Shown in pieces: positions 9,001-15,772 of a DNA stretch of 64,000 nt. The stretch spans positions 62,001 through 126,000 of the forward strand of contig WYBP01000022.1 of the NCBI GenBank assembly GCA_011525845.1, written 5' to 3'. Position 1 is the first letter of the stretch; each line of letters starts with the position of its first letter. The DNA is from Gemmatimonadaceae bacterium. Its GTDB lineage: Bacteria > Gemmatimonadota > Gemmatimonadetes > Gemmatimonadales > Gemmatimonadaceae. The position numbers and the translations under genes are program-made. The notes under the pieces were generated by a model. That model saw only the letters and a list, made by a program, of their open reading frames with translations. It was not told where the DNA came from and did no database searches.

Positions 9001-11809
9001 GAACTCGCCGAGCCTGCTGCGGTTCCCCGCGGGGACGCTGACGATGCAGCCAGGGCTGAGCGTGGCCGGGACCGGCTCGGCGTCGCTCGAGGGCGCGACG
9101 CTCGCGGGGCTCGCCGCGAGTGACACCGTGCAGTTCAACTCGCTCGTCCTGCAGTCCGGGGCACTCAACCCGGGCGTCGGCGGCGTGGTGCGCGTGAACA
9201 CCCTCCTCGACTGGTCGGGCGCGGCAGCGCTTGGCGGCGGCGGCACCACGCGCGTGATGCCGGCCGCGAACCTCTCGATCAACGGCGCGACCACGCGCCA
9301 GCTGAACAACCACACGATCGCGAACGAGGGGACCGCGAACTGGACCGGCGCGGCGACGATCAACAGCGGCGCTTCGGCTCGCATCCGGAACAGCGGCACC
9401 TTCACCTGGGCGGGCGACGGGTCCTACCTCTTCAACCAGGGCGGCGGGCTCAGCGTCTTCGAGAACCTCGGCGTCTTCCAGCGCACCGGCACGGGCGTCG
9501 CCCAGCTTGGCGCGCAGCTCATCGACACGCTGGGCACGAGCTTCACGCTGGCGGCTGGTGAGCTGCGGGCCGCGAACGGTGGCCGGATCGGCGGCAACAA
9601 GGCGCTGACGGGAGGTGTCTTCGAGCTCGGAGGCGGCACGCTCAGCATGCGGAGCGGAATGCTCTGGTCCGGCACTGGCGGGTATGTGCGCGTGACGGCC
9701 GGCACCCTCACGCTCGACTCGGCGGTGACGGTCACGATGCCGCGGCTCGACCTCGCCGGCGGCCAGCTGACGCACGAGGGGCTCGTGGACGTCATCACCG
9801 CCATGAACTGGTCAGCGGGCGACATCACCTCGAACACCGTCGGCGGGGGCGGCACCACGCGCGTGCGCGCCGGTGGCTTGATGACGATCAGCGGTGCGGG
9901 CACCCGCACGCTCTCGGGCACCCACCTGCTGCAGCTCCTCGGGAACACCAACTTCACGGCGACCGGCTCGATCTTCTCCGGCTCGGGTGCGGTGATCGCC
10001 AACTCGGGGCTCTTCGACCTGCAGGGGAGCGGGAGCATCCTGTGGAACCAGGGCGGGGCCGCCACCACGTTCCAGAACCTCGCGGGTGCGACGCTCCGCA
10101 GTTCGGGCGCCACCACCGGCCAGATCAGCTTCCCGGTGCAGAACCTCGGGGCGCTCTCCGTCACCGGGGATTCGCTCCAGCTCTCGGGCGGCAGCGTCAC
10201 GAACTTCTCCGGGACCGCGACGATCTCCTCCGGCGCGCTCTTCCTCTCGGGTGGCGTCTTCACCCTCACGGGCCCGCTCACCACGGCGGGCGCGAATGCG
10301 CACCTCACCGTGGGCGGCACGCTCGACCTCGCGGGCTTCACGGCCACCGTCGGCGGCAACTTCGCCACCACGGGTGCGGGCGTCTTCCAGCAGTCCGTGG
10401 CCACGTCGCAGCTGAACGTCGCGGGGAGCGTGTCGGTCGGCGGGGGCGGCTCCACCGTGACGGCGGGCCAGCTCCAGGTGGGGGGGAGCTTCACGCAGGC
10501 GGGGGCGGCGAACGCCTTCGTCGCCTCGGGCACGCACCGCACGGTGCTGAACGGCACCGGCACCCAGAACATCTCCTTCGCCAACGCGCCCACCTCCCGG
10601 TTCAACCGCCTCGACATCGTGGACATCACGCGCAACGTGGTGATCCAGTCGAACGTGTTCGTGGCGGACACGCTCCTGATGCGCGGCGGGAGCGGGGCGT
10701 CGAACCTCATCGGCTCCGGCACGTCGCAGCGGTTGACGGCGAACGGTGCGCTGGTGATGATCTGGTCCACGCTCTCGCCGCGTCTCGCACCCCCCGTGCT
10801 CGAGATCAACGCGACGCCGGCGGTCGGACCGATCGGGACGGGCGGCGGCATCCAGGCCGACACCACGGTCTTCATCGGCGGGAACGTGAACGCGCTGCCG
10901 GTCGGCGCGGGGTACAACTACCGCAGCCTCCGGATCGCCGGGACCGCCAGCTTCAGCCTCCCCTCGGACACGATCATCGGCGACCTGCACGTCGCCTCCA
11001 CCCTCGGGTTCTTCCCCGGCAGCACCACCTTCCGCGTGGGGGGCAAGCTGCGCGTGGACGGCACCGGCCAGCTGGCGATCTTCAGCACCGACGTGAACGT
11101 CACGGTGGTGGACAGCACGATCTTCGCGGGCGGGACCACGAACGGGGCGCTCACGGCGGGGACGCTGCACGCGCTGGGCGACTTCGTGCAATCGGGCGGC
11201 GATCCCGCGGCCTTCTCGGCCACCGGGACCTTCCGCGTGCGCCTCGCGGGCACGGGGCTCCAGCGCGTGCGGTTCGTGAACCCGGACAGCAGCACCACCA
11301 GCTCGCACTTCGCGGACCTCGAGATCGCGAACAGCTCGGTGGCGGGGGTGCAGTTCCAGTCGCCGGTCTTCGCGGTGAACCAGCTGCGGTCGCAGCCGGG
11401 CCGGCCCGCGATCAGCCGCGTGGCGGGATCGTCGGCCACGCCGCTCACGATCGCCGGGATCCTCGCGGACTCGATCACGTTCGACGGCGTGCCGTTGCGG
11501 ATCGCGGGCGCCGCCGCGCTCACGAACATGAGCGTGTTCACCTTCCAGAACATGAACCCGGCGGTGGACCAGTTCATCATCCGGCGCGCGGGGCTCGTCG
11601 GGACCTTCTTCCCGAACCAGTTGGTCTTCTCCACCGTGCCCAACGCCGGCGTCTACTACCTGCGGCTCGACAACACGACGGTCGTGGGGCTCGGCCTCGC
11701 GGTGACCTTCTTCAACTCGAGTCCGGTCGCCGGCAGCATGACCGGTCGCTACCTGCGGACGGGATCGCCGATCCCCGTGCTCACCTGGAATGGCACGCTG
11801 AATCCCTGA
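6008..11809 (+). CDS. giant repeat-containing surface lipoprotein (Ig-like plus beta-solenoid repeats)
   Basis: The product has about 1933 residues. I chose GTG at 6008 because it gives a compact signal (VKRIVGTLTGC..VLLGSC) with lipobox Cys21; an earlier GTG at 5933 would lie in the tgt promoter region. Order of parts: an N-terminal beta domain, one invasin-like Ig domain near residues 240-330 (VPVNFEVLTGGGTL..DVNGDA), two tandem Ig-like units of about 105 residues (about 7000-7630), an NWSTPGNWSLGTVPTAADTV segment, and then four copies of a unit of about 200 residues containing W-GG-L-G, TATRTLN and FNQGG motifs. The C-terminal 450 residues are beta-rich, and there is no clear autotransporter barrel. 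It is probably an elongated cell-surface fibre or adhesin. Composition is extremely rich in Gly, Thr and Ala. Confidence 0.85.
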   Translation: MKRIVGTLTGCLVAAVLLGSCMGEPTGPGARVGALAIAPRYANLMANAIVDVSAIRIQLREPETNATVVDTTVAFPVGVDSIAIRLTVPLETGLDFLLFLAMTDAAGDTVFRAGPLPVRVSSSPFAVRVAEPLLTYVGTGANATAVRFVNPPLALTFGATATLVAEALDAQGTVIPGTPIGFQLVNPADSTRLSITDERAGTIVARSLRGVVPVRAVLATGQTAQHAIAVQPVALDVIAQSGAGQTGTVGLALAQPLVARVRAADGLGVQGVPVNFEVLTGGGTLSRLVDTTDVNGDARSTLTLGGTPGVQTARAVVPSLGGATASFSATAVVGATTQLVFGVQPVSTTSGAVLAPAVTVRARDALGNDVTTFTGNVTIALLNNPSGAVLGGTLTRAAVAGVATFNDLALAGLGTGITMRATSGALAAATSAAFNITIGAPAALSFTVQPPATSPGSPFIVAVAARDAGGNIVPTFTLPVSVAIGTNPAGGTLSGVTTVNAVAGVATFAGLSIDNVGTGYTLSATRTGLTTATSVPFNVAVGAGINAWINAAGGNWSTPGNWSLGTVPTAADTVWIRQSGTYSVNVDVAATVGRMLVGGTSGTQTLNVNTGTLTMTDSVLVNANGAVVVAGGGIAGTGAMAVASAFTWNGGNLSGTGARVRVLAGGSLTIGGTATRTFNDFVLENAGTGSWTGAHTINSGGGATLRVFAGATMNISGDPLWFFNQGGTPVAFDVQGALSRTTSAGTALVTGLALSGSLNLTSGDIETRDVGTSSGSFTAGAGTILRFANGTHALTAAATVQGAGTVLIGGSGGVTNAGTWNVTGTTRLAPGGTLTQNAAGSTGILDLAGGVRAGTGTLTVAGSMAWSSGDLSGGGGLTRVAVGAPLTISGTATRTLNAQTLEVAGTAVWLGTHTVNTGSAGTLRVAATGTLDIQGDPTFVYSQGGPATLFQNLGTVTRSVSAGLVVLNAPVTNAGSFAVQTGIVELRGGGTLGGTFTVNSPSLLRFPAGTLTMQPGLSVAGTGSASLEGATLAGLAASDTVQFNSLVLQSGALNPGVGGVVRVNTLLDWSGAAALGGGGTTRVMPAANLSINGATTRQLNNHTIANEGTANWTGAATINSGASARIRNSGTFTWAGDGSYLFNQGGGLSVFENLGVFQRTGTGVAQLGAQLIDTLGTSFTLAAGELRAANGGRIGGNKALTGGVFELGGGTLSMRSGMLWSGTGGYVRVTAGTLTLDSAVTVTMPRLDLAGGQLTHEGLVDVITAMNWSAGDITSNTVGGGGTTRVRAGGLMTISGAGTRTLSGTHLLQLLGNTNFTATGSIFSGSGAVIANSGLFDLQGSGSILWNQGGAATTFQNLAGATLRSSGATTGQISFPVQNLGALSVTGDSLQLSGGSVTNFSGTATISSGALFLSGGVFTLTGPLTTAGANAHLTVGGTLDLAGFTATVGGNFATTGAGVFQQSVATSQLNVAGSVSVGGGGSTVTAGQLQVGGSFTQAGAANAFVASGTHRTVLNGTGTQNISFANAPTSRFNRLDIVDITRNVVIQSNVFVADTLLMRGGSGASNLIGSGTSQRLTANGALVMIWSTLSPRLAPPVLEINATPAVGPIGTGGGIQADTTVFIGGNVNALPVGAGYNYRSLRIAGTASFSLPSDTIIGDLHVASTLGFFPGSTTFRVGGKLRVDGTGQLAIFSTDVNVTVVDSTIFAGGTTNGALTAGTLHALGDFVQSGGDPAAFSATGTFRVRLAGTGLQRVRFVNPDSSTTSSHFADLEIANSSVAGVQFQSPVFAVNQLRSQPGRPAISRVAGSSATPLTIAGILADSITFDGVPLRIAGAAALTNMSVFTFQNMNPAVDQFIIRRAGLVGTFFPNQLVFSTVPNAGVYYLRLDNTTVVGLGLAVTFFNSSPVAGSMTGRYLRTGSPIPVLTWNGTLNP
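7941..10400 (+). repeat. four in-frame ~200-codon repeats within the giant lipoprotein gene
   Basis: Four units begin near 7941 (FTWNGGNLSGTGARVRV), 8594 (MAWSSGDLSGGGGLTRV), 9204 (LDWSGAAALGGGGTTRV) and 9802 (MNWSAGDITSNTVGGGG). They are about 650, 610 and 600 bases apart. Each unit then carries a T-I-x-G-x-x-T-R-x-L/F-N motif, a W-x-x-x-H/T-T-I/V-N-x-G motif and a FNQGG or WNQGG motif. The copies are diverged at protein level, so they are old duplications rather than recent ones. Boundaries are approximate. Confidence 0.8.
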
Positions 11810-11821
11810 TCGGTCGGACCG

Positions 11822-11850
11822 GGCATCCGACGGCAGGTCCGGTGGATGCC
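11822..11850 (+). other. stem-loop just after the giant lipoprotein gene
   Basis: GGCATCC (11822-11828) pairs with GGATGCC (11844-11850) around a 15-base loop, 12 bases after the stop codon. There is no T-run, so it is at most a weak or Rho-assisted terminator. It directly precedes the promoter of the met operon. Confidence 0.35.
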
Positions 11851-11852
11851 GC

Positions 11853-11881
11853 TTGACTTCCCGAAGTCGAGGGCCAATACT
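11853..11881 (+). promoter_or_regulatory. predicted sigma70-type promoter of the met operon
   Basis: TTGACT at 11853-11858 is followed after 17 bases by AATACT at 11876-11881, a good -35 and an acceptable -10. A perfect inverted repeat, GACTTC-CC-GAAGTC (11855-11868), covers the end of the -35 and the start of the spacer and could be a repressor site. Transcription would begin near 11888 and run straight into the riboswitch-like element. Confidence 0.6.
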
Positions 11882-11904
11882 GTCGCCAGCACACAACCGA
11901 AGCC

Positions 11905-11957
11905 CGTGGTCATTTGCCGCGATTGCCGCCACGCTAAAGAAAGAGCTAAAACGCGAT
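11905..11957 (+). ncRNA. SAM-II-class riboswitch candidate in the met leader
   Basis: The segment has the features I recall for the SAM-II (metA-motif) riboswitch. A P1 stem CGTGG (11905-11909) pairs with CCACG (11929-11933). The loop between them contains CATTTG and ATTGC. An A-rich linker CTAAAGAAAGA follows, then GCTAAAA (11945-11951) and a 3' strand CGCGAT whose GCGAT can pair back to loop ATTGC to make a pseudoknot. It lies between a predicted promoter and a terminator, directly ahead of metX-hom-metZ, genes that SAM-II elements are known to control. The class call is pattern recognition from memory; a covariance search against Rfam SAM-II and SAM-V would settle it. Confidence 0.75.
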
Positions 11958-11959
11958 CA

Positions 11960-11986
11960 CCCGCGGCAGTGCCGTGGGTTTTTTTT
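11960..11986 (+). terminator. intrinsic terminator in the met leader
   Basis: CCCGCGGC (11960-11967) pairs over eight positions (one G-T) with GCCGTGGG (11971-11978) around the loop AGT, followed by eight T residues (11979-11986). It starts three bases after the riboswitch-like pseudoknot strand and 81 bases before the metX start codon. This is the arrangement expected for ligand-dependent transcription termination. Confidence 0.85.
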
Positions 11987-12015
11987 GCGGCGCTGCCAGG
12001 GATCCCGAACACCGC

Positions 12016-12048
12016 GGCCCTCTCCCCCAGGAGAGGGCCTTTCGTTTT
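12016..12048 (+). terminator. second hairpin with T-rich tail ahead of metX
   Basis: A perfect 10-bp stem, 12016-12025 with 12030-12039, closes a CCCA loop and is followed by TTTCGTTTT. Its 3' arm contains AGGAGAGGG, a purine-rich stretch that resembles a Shine-Dalgarno sequence but lies about 30 bases from the metX ATG. It may be a second attenuator or a structure that affects translation. Confidence 0.6.
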
Positions 12049-12067
12049 CCACCCCAGCACGCCTCCC

Positions 12068-13096
12068 ATGTCAGGTTCCGTCACCCTCCCCGCCGACCGG
12101 CCCCTCAGGTGCGTGCCGCTCCCAGCCCTCCCACTCGAGGGCGGGGACCTCCTGCGCGGCGCGACGATGGCCTACCACCTGGATGGCGTGCCCTCCCCGG
12201 CGCGGGACAACGTGGTGGTGGTGCTCCACGCGCTCACCGGCTCAGCCGACGCGGCGGGTGACTGGTGGCGCGGGCTCATCGGACCCGGATGCGCCCTCGA
12301 CACCGACCGGTTCGCCGTCCTCTCGCCGAACCTCCTGGGCTCCTGCTACGGGAGCAGCGGCCCGAGGCACGCCGCTGATCCGTTCCCGCGCCTGACCACC
12401 CGCGACATGGCACGCGCGGTGGCCGTGCTCCTCGAACTGCTGCGCATCCCCACCGTGCGGCTCGTCACCGGGGGCTCGCTCGGTGGGATGGTCGCGCTCG
12501 AGTTCGTGGCGACCTTTCCCGCGCGCGCTCGCTCCGCCGTGGTCTTCGCCGCACCGGCGGCGCAGTCGGCCGCGGCCATCGGGTGGGTGCACGTGCAACG
12601 CGAGGCGCTGCGCGTCGGGGGCGATCGGGGCCTCTCCCTCGCCCGGCAGGTGGCGATGCTCACCTACCGCACCGCGGACGGCCTGCGCGACCGGTTCGGC
12701 CGCCTGCGGGGGCAGCACCGCGACTTCGCGGTGCAGGAGTGGCTGACCCGCCACGGGGAGCGGCTCGACGCGCGCTTCGACCGTGCGAGCTACCTCGCGC
12801 TGCTCGACGCGATGGACACCCACGACCTCGCGCGCGGCCGCGGCGGCGTGGGCGAGCGCCTCCGCGGGTCGGGGACCGCGATCACGGGCGTCGGGATCCC
12901 CGGCGACCTGTTCTATCCGGCGGTGGAGGTCGCGTCCTGGGTCGAGGCCGCCGGGGGGCGCTTCCGCACGATCGACTCGCCGCACGGACACGACGCGTTC
13001 CTGATCGAGAAGGCGCAGGTGGGTGCGCTCCTCACCGAGGCGCTCACGTCGCCGCACCGTGGTCCCGCGGCCGCCGCCGTGCGGAGGCTCGCGTGA
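12068..13096 (+). CDS. metX: homoserine O-acetyltransferase
   Basis: This alpha/beta-hydrolase-fold enzyme activates homoserine for sulfur transfer in methionine synthesis. The 342-residue product shows the MetX pattern: NVVVVLHALTGSADAAGDWW near residue 41, SPNLLGSCYGSSGP, the nucleophile Ser137 in TGGSLGGM, Asp280 in GIPGDLFYP and His308 in SPHGHDAF. The ATG at 12068 is the first in-frame start after the leader hairpins; there is no good Shine-Dalgarno site. It is the first gene of a three-gene operon, overlapping hom by 4 bases. Whether the acyl donor is acetyl-CoA or succinyl-CoA cannot be fixed by eye, since some MetX-fold enzymes use succinyl-CoA and the last gene resembles MetZ. Confidence 0.93.
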   Translation: MSGSVTLPADRPLRCVPLPALPLEGGDLLRGATMAYHLDGVPSPARDNVVVVLHALTGSADAAGDWWRGLIGPGCALDTDRFAVLSPNLLGSCYGSSGPRHAADPFPRLTTRDMARAVAVLLELLRIPTVRLVTGGSLGGMVALEFVATFPARARSAVVFAAPAAQSAAAIGWVHVQREALRVGGDRGLSLARQVAMLTYRTADGLRDRFGRLRGQHRDFAVQEWLTRHGERLDARFDRASYLALLDAMDTHDLARGRGGVGERLRGSGTAITGVGIPGDLFYPAVEVASWVEAAGGRFRTIDSPHGHDAFLIEKAQVGALLTEALTSPHRGPAAAAVRRLA

Positions 13097-14097
13097 GCAC
13101 GACCCTGGCCTCTCGCGCATCGTCCACCGCCTCGCGGCCGCCCGTCACGACCGTCCGCGTGGCGCTCGCAGGGTGCGGCACGGTGGGGGGCGCCCTCCTC
13201 GACCTCCTGGCACGGCACGCGGATGATCTCACCCGCCGCCACGCGCTGCGATTCCACGTGGTGCGCATCCTCGCCCGCGACGCGTCCCGGCCGCGCTCCA
13301 CGGCGGTGGAGCGGGCGCTGCTCACCACCTCCGTGGCGGAGTTCCTCGACACGCCGGCCGACGTGGTGGTCGAGGCCATCGGCGGGTCGTGCACGGCGGA
13401 CGTGCTGGCCCGAGGGGCGCTCGCCCATGGTCGCGCACTCGTCACCGCGAACAAGGCGCTCCTGCGCACGCAGGGACCGGCGCTCGCCGCCTTCGGGCCC
13501 CGGTTGCGCTTCGAGGCCGCGGTCGGTGGCGGCGTGCCGATCGTGCGGCTCCTGCGCGAGGGACTGGCGGGCCAGGGCGTCCACCGCGTGCGCGCTGTCC
13601 TGAACGGCACCACGAACTACATCCTCTCGCGGATCGAGCGCGGCGATCCCTACGCCGCGGCGCTCGCGGCCGCGCAGCGCGCGGGGTTCGCGGAGGCCGA
13701 TCCCTCGCGCGACCTGCAGGGCGTGGACGCCGCGGACAAGCTCGCCCTGCTCGCGTGGCTCGCGTTCGGCGCCGACCCCTCCACCCTCGAGGTCGTGACG
13801 GAGGGACTGCCGCGGGATGTCGATGCGGCCGTGCGCGGCGCGGCGCGCAGCGGCCGGCGCCTCCGGCTCGTCGCCACGGCGGAGCGCGCGGCGCGCGGCG
13901 TGACGGCGCACGTCTCCCCCGCGCTGCTCCACCTGGATGACCCGCTCGCCGCCGCCGTCGACGAGGAGAACGTGATCCAGGTGACGAGTGCCTCGAGCGG
14001 CACCCTGACCCTCCGCGGGCGCGGCGCGGGCGGTGCGGCCACGGCCGCCGCCCTCCTCGCCGACCTCATCCACCTCTTCCAACCCGGCACCCACTGA
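13093..14097 (+). CDS. hom: homoserine dehydrogenase (no ACT domain)
   Basis: The enzyme reduces aspartate semialdehyde to homoserine. It starts at GTG 13093, inside the metX stop region (GTGA overlap). The 334-residue product has a Rossmann motif GCGTVG at residues 27-32, the NGTTNYILSRIE substrate-binding stretch, and the EADPSRDLQGVDAADK signature with Glu201 and the catalytic Lys216. Most homoserine dehydrogenases have about 430 residues because of a C-terminal ACT domain that binds threonine. This one ends after the catalytic domain, so threonine feedback through that domain is not expected. The RASSTASRP N-terminus is poorly conserved and the true start could be slightly later. Confidence 0.94.
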   Translation: MSTTLASRASSTASRPPVTTVRVALAGCGTVGGALLDLLARHADDLTRRHALRFHVVRILARDASRPRSTAVERALLTTSVAEFLDTPADVVVEAIGGSCTADVLARGALAHGRALVTANKALLRTQGPALAAFGPRLRFEAAVGGGVPIVRLLREGLAGQGVHRVRAVLNGTTNYILSRIERGDPYAAALAAAQRAGFAEADPSRDLQGVDAADKLALLAWLAFGADPSTLEVVTEGLPRDVDAAVRGAARSGRRLRLVATAERAARGVTAHVSPALLHLDDPLAAAVDEENVIQVTSASSGTLTLRGRGAGGAATAAALLADLIHLFQPGTH

Positions 14098-15257
14098 TGC
14101 GCCCCGACACCCTCGCCATCCGCACCCAGGCGGCGCGCTCCGCCCATCGCGAGCACGCGGTGCCCCTCTTCCTCACCTCGAGCTTCGTCTTCGACAGCGC
14201 CGAGCAGGCGCGCGCGCTCTTCGCCGAGGAGGAGCAGGGGCCCGTCTACAGTCGCTACTCGAACCCCAACACGGACGAGTTCGTGGAGAAGCTCCGCCTC
14301 CTCGAGGGTGCCGAGGACGGGATCGCGACGGCCTCGGGGATGGCGGCGGTCTTCACGGCGCTCGCCTCGCTGCTGAGCGCCGGCGACCACGTGGTGGCGG
14401 GACGCGCCCTCTTCGGCTCCACGCACCAGCTGCTGACGCGCGTCTTCCCGCGCTGGGGCGTGACGCACGACTACGTGGACGGTGCCGACCCCGACCGGTG
14501 GCGCGCGGCGCTCCGGCCCAACACGCGCGCACTCTTCGTGGAGACCCCCTCCAACCCCGGGCTCGAGCTCGTGGACCTCGCGGCGCTCGGCGCGCTGGCC
14601 AGCGAGCGCGGGATCCCGCTGGTGGTGGACAACTGCTTCGCCACGCCCGTCCTCCAGCGTCCGATCGAGGCGGGCGCGGCGCTCGTGCTCCACTCCGCCA
14701 CGAAGTTCATCGACGGCCAGGGGCGGGTGCTCGGTGGCGCGATCGTCGGCGACGGCGCGCTGGTGGCGGAGGCGCGCTTCCACGCGAGGCACACGGGGCC
14801 GGCGCTGGCGCCGTTCAATGCGTGGGTGCTCTCGAAGAGCCTGGAGACGCTCTCGCTCCGGATGGAGCGGCACTGCGCGAACGCGCTCGCGATCGCCGCG
14901 CGCCTGGAAGCGGAGGCGCGGGTCGAGGCGGTGCGCTACCCGCACCTGCCGTCACACCCGCAATTCGCGCTCGCCAAGCGCCAGATGCGGTGGGGCGGGG
15001 GTGTGCTGACCCTCCGGCTCCCGGACTACGGGAGCGCCACCCGCTTCCTCGACGCGCTGCGCCTCTGTTCCCACTCCCCGAACCTCGGCGACACGCGCAC
15101 GATCGTCACGCACCCCGCCTCCACCACCCACTCCAGGCTCTCGGAGGCGGAGCGGGCGGCGGTCGGCATCACCCCGGGACTGGTGCGGATCTCCGTCGGT
15201 CTCGAGGACGTCGACGACCTGCTCGACGACCTCACCCGCGCCCTCAGGGAGGCGTGA
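14097..15257 (+). CDS. metZ: O-succinyl/acetylhomoserine sulfhydrylase (Cys/Met metabolism PLP enzyme)
   Basis: A 386-residue PLP enzyme of the Cys/Met metabolism family that should convert acylated homoserine and sulfide to homocysteine. The PLP lysine is Lys203 in HSATKFIDGQGRVLGG. Also visible are YSRYSNPN near the N-terminus, the SGMAAVFTAL cofactor-phosphate region, ETPSNPGLELVD, and a C-terminal RISVGLEDVDDLLDDL. The combination resembles MetZ more than cystathionine gamma-synthase. The ATG overlaps the hom stop by one base. The 3' end overlaps a convergent lipoprotein gene by 14 bases. Control is expected through the operon leader. MetB/MetY-type activity cannot be excluded. Confidence 0.92.
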   Translation: MRPDTLAIRTQAARSAHREHAVPLFLTSSFVFDSAEQARALFAEEEQGPVYSRYSNPNTDEFVEKLRLLEGAEDGIATASGMAAVFTALASLLSAGDHVVAGRALFGSTHQLLTRVFPRWGVTHDYVDGADPDRWRAALRPNTRALFVETPSNPGLELVDLAALGALASERGIPLVVDNCFATPVLQRPIEAGAALVLHSATKFIDGQGRVLGGAIVGDGALVAEARFHARHTGPALAPFNAWVLSKSLETLSLRMERHCANALAIAARLEAEARVEAVRYPHLPSHPQFALAKRQMRWGGGVLTLRLPDYGSATRFLDALRLCSHSPNLGDTRTIVTHPASTTHSRLSEAERAAVGITPGLVRISVGLEDVDDLLDDLTRALREA

Positions 15258-15699
15258 CGTCCGCGACGGTCAGCGTGTAGCCGCCGAGCTCGCCCGTCTC
15301 GTACGTGTTCGCGAACACGCGGTAGGAGCCCGGGCCGAAGGTGTGGATGATCCGCGAATCGAGGTCGGGCCCGCTGTCGTCATCCTCCACGACGAGGCGC
15401 CCGCTGCTGTTGCGCACGAAGAGCACCGCGTCGAAGTCGTCGCTGGCGAGGTCGAGCTGCAGCGTGGTGAGCGCGGTGATCTCGAGCGTCCAGACATCCG
15501 CCCGCGTCTGGTCCGCGAGCAGGCAGGACGCCGAGGTGAGCGTCCCCGCGACCATCCCGTCGATCACGACGGCGCCGACCGGGGTGGCACACTCCGCGGA
15601 GTCCTGCGGTCCCGTCGGCCCGTCATCCTTGCACCCGAGGGCGAGCATGGTCAGGAGCGCCGCGCCGGCGGCGACGGGCAGTTTGCGCAATGTGGGCAT
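15244..15699 (-). CDS. lipoprotein with PPC (pre-peptidase C-terminal) domain
   Basis: A 151-residue protein. The ATG at 15699 has GAGGAG upstream at good spacing, so the longer open frame is not used. The signal ends with lipobox Cys23 (LALGC), then KDDGPTGPQD. Residues about 40-150 look like a PPC domain: WTLEITALTTLQLDLASDDFDAVLFVR, a D-rich EDDDSGPDLDSRI, then GSYRVFANTY and GGYTLTV. PPC domains are beta-sandwiches found on secreted proteases; here the domain stands alone. It is the last gene of a minus-strand group with the LolA-like protein and the S41 protease and may be anchored in the outer membrane. The role is unknown. Confidence 0.75.
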   Translation of the reverse strand: MPTLRKLPVAAGAALLTMLALGCKDDGPTGPQDSAECATPVGAVVIDGMVAGTLTSASCLLADQTRADVWTLEITALTTLQLDLASDDFDAVLFVRNSSGRLVVEDDDSGPDLDSRIIHTFGPGSYRVFANTYETGELGGYTLTVADVTPP

Positions 15700-15772
15700 C
15701 GGTACTCCTCGGGAGGGTGTCCGGCGCGTGCGTCCGGCCGGCCAGGTCGGCGGACGCACGCGCCAGGTGGGG

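Noticed and set aside
5915-9775. A 1286-codon open frame on the minus strand, opposite the giant lipoprotein gene
   Set aside because: The product is Arg/His/Glu-rich low-complexity sequence without domains, a typical antisense shadow in GC-rich DNA. The plus-strand frame has a signal peptide and repeats.
7941-10400. A CRISPR-like or recent DNA repeat array
   Set aside because: The repeats are long, in frame and conserved only at protein level; there are no short identical repeats with regular spacers.
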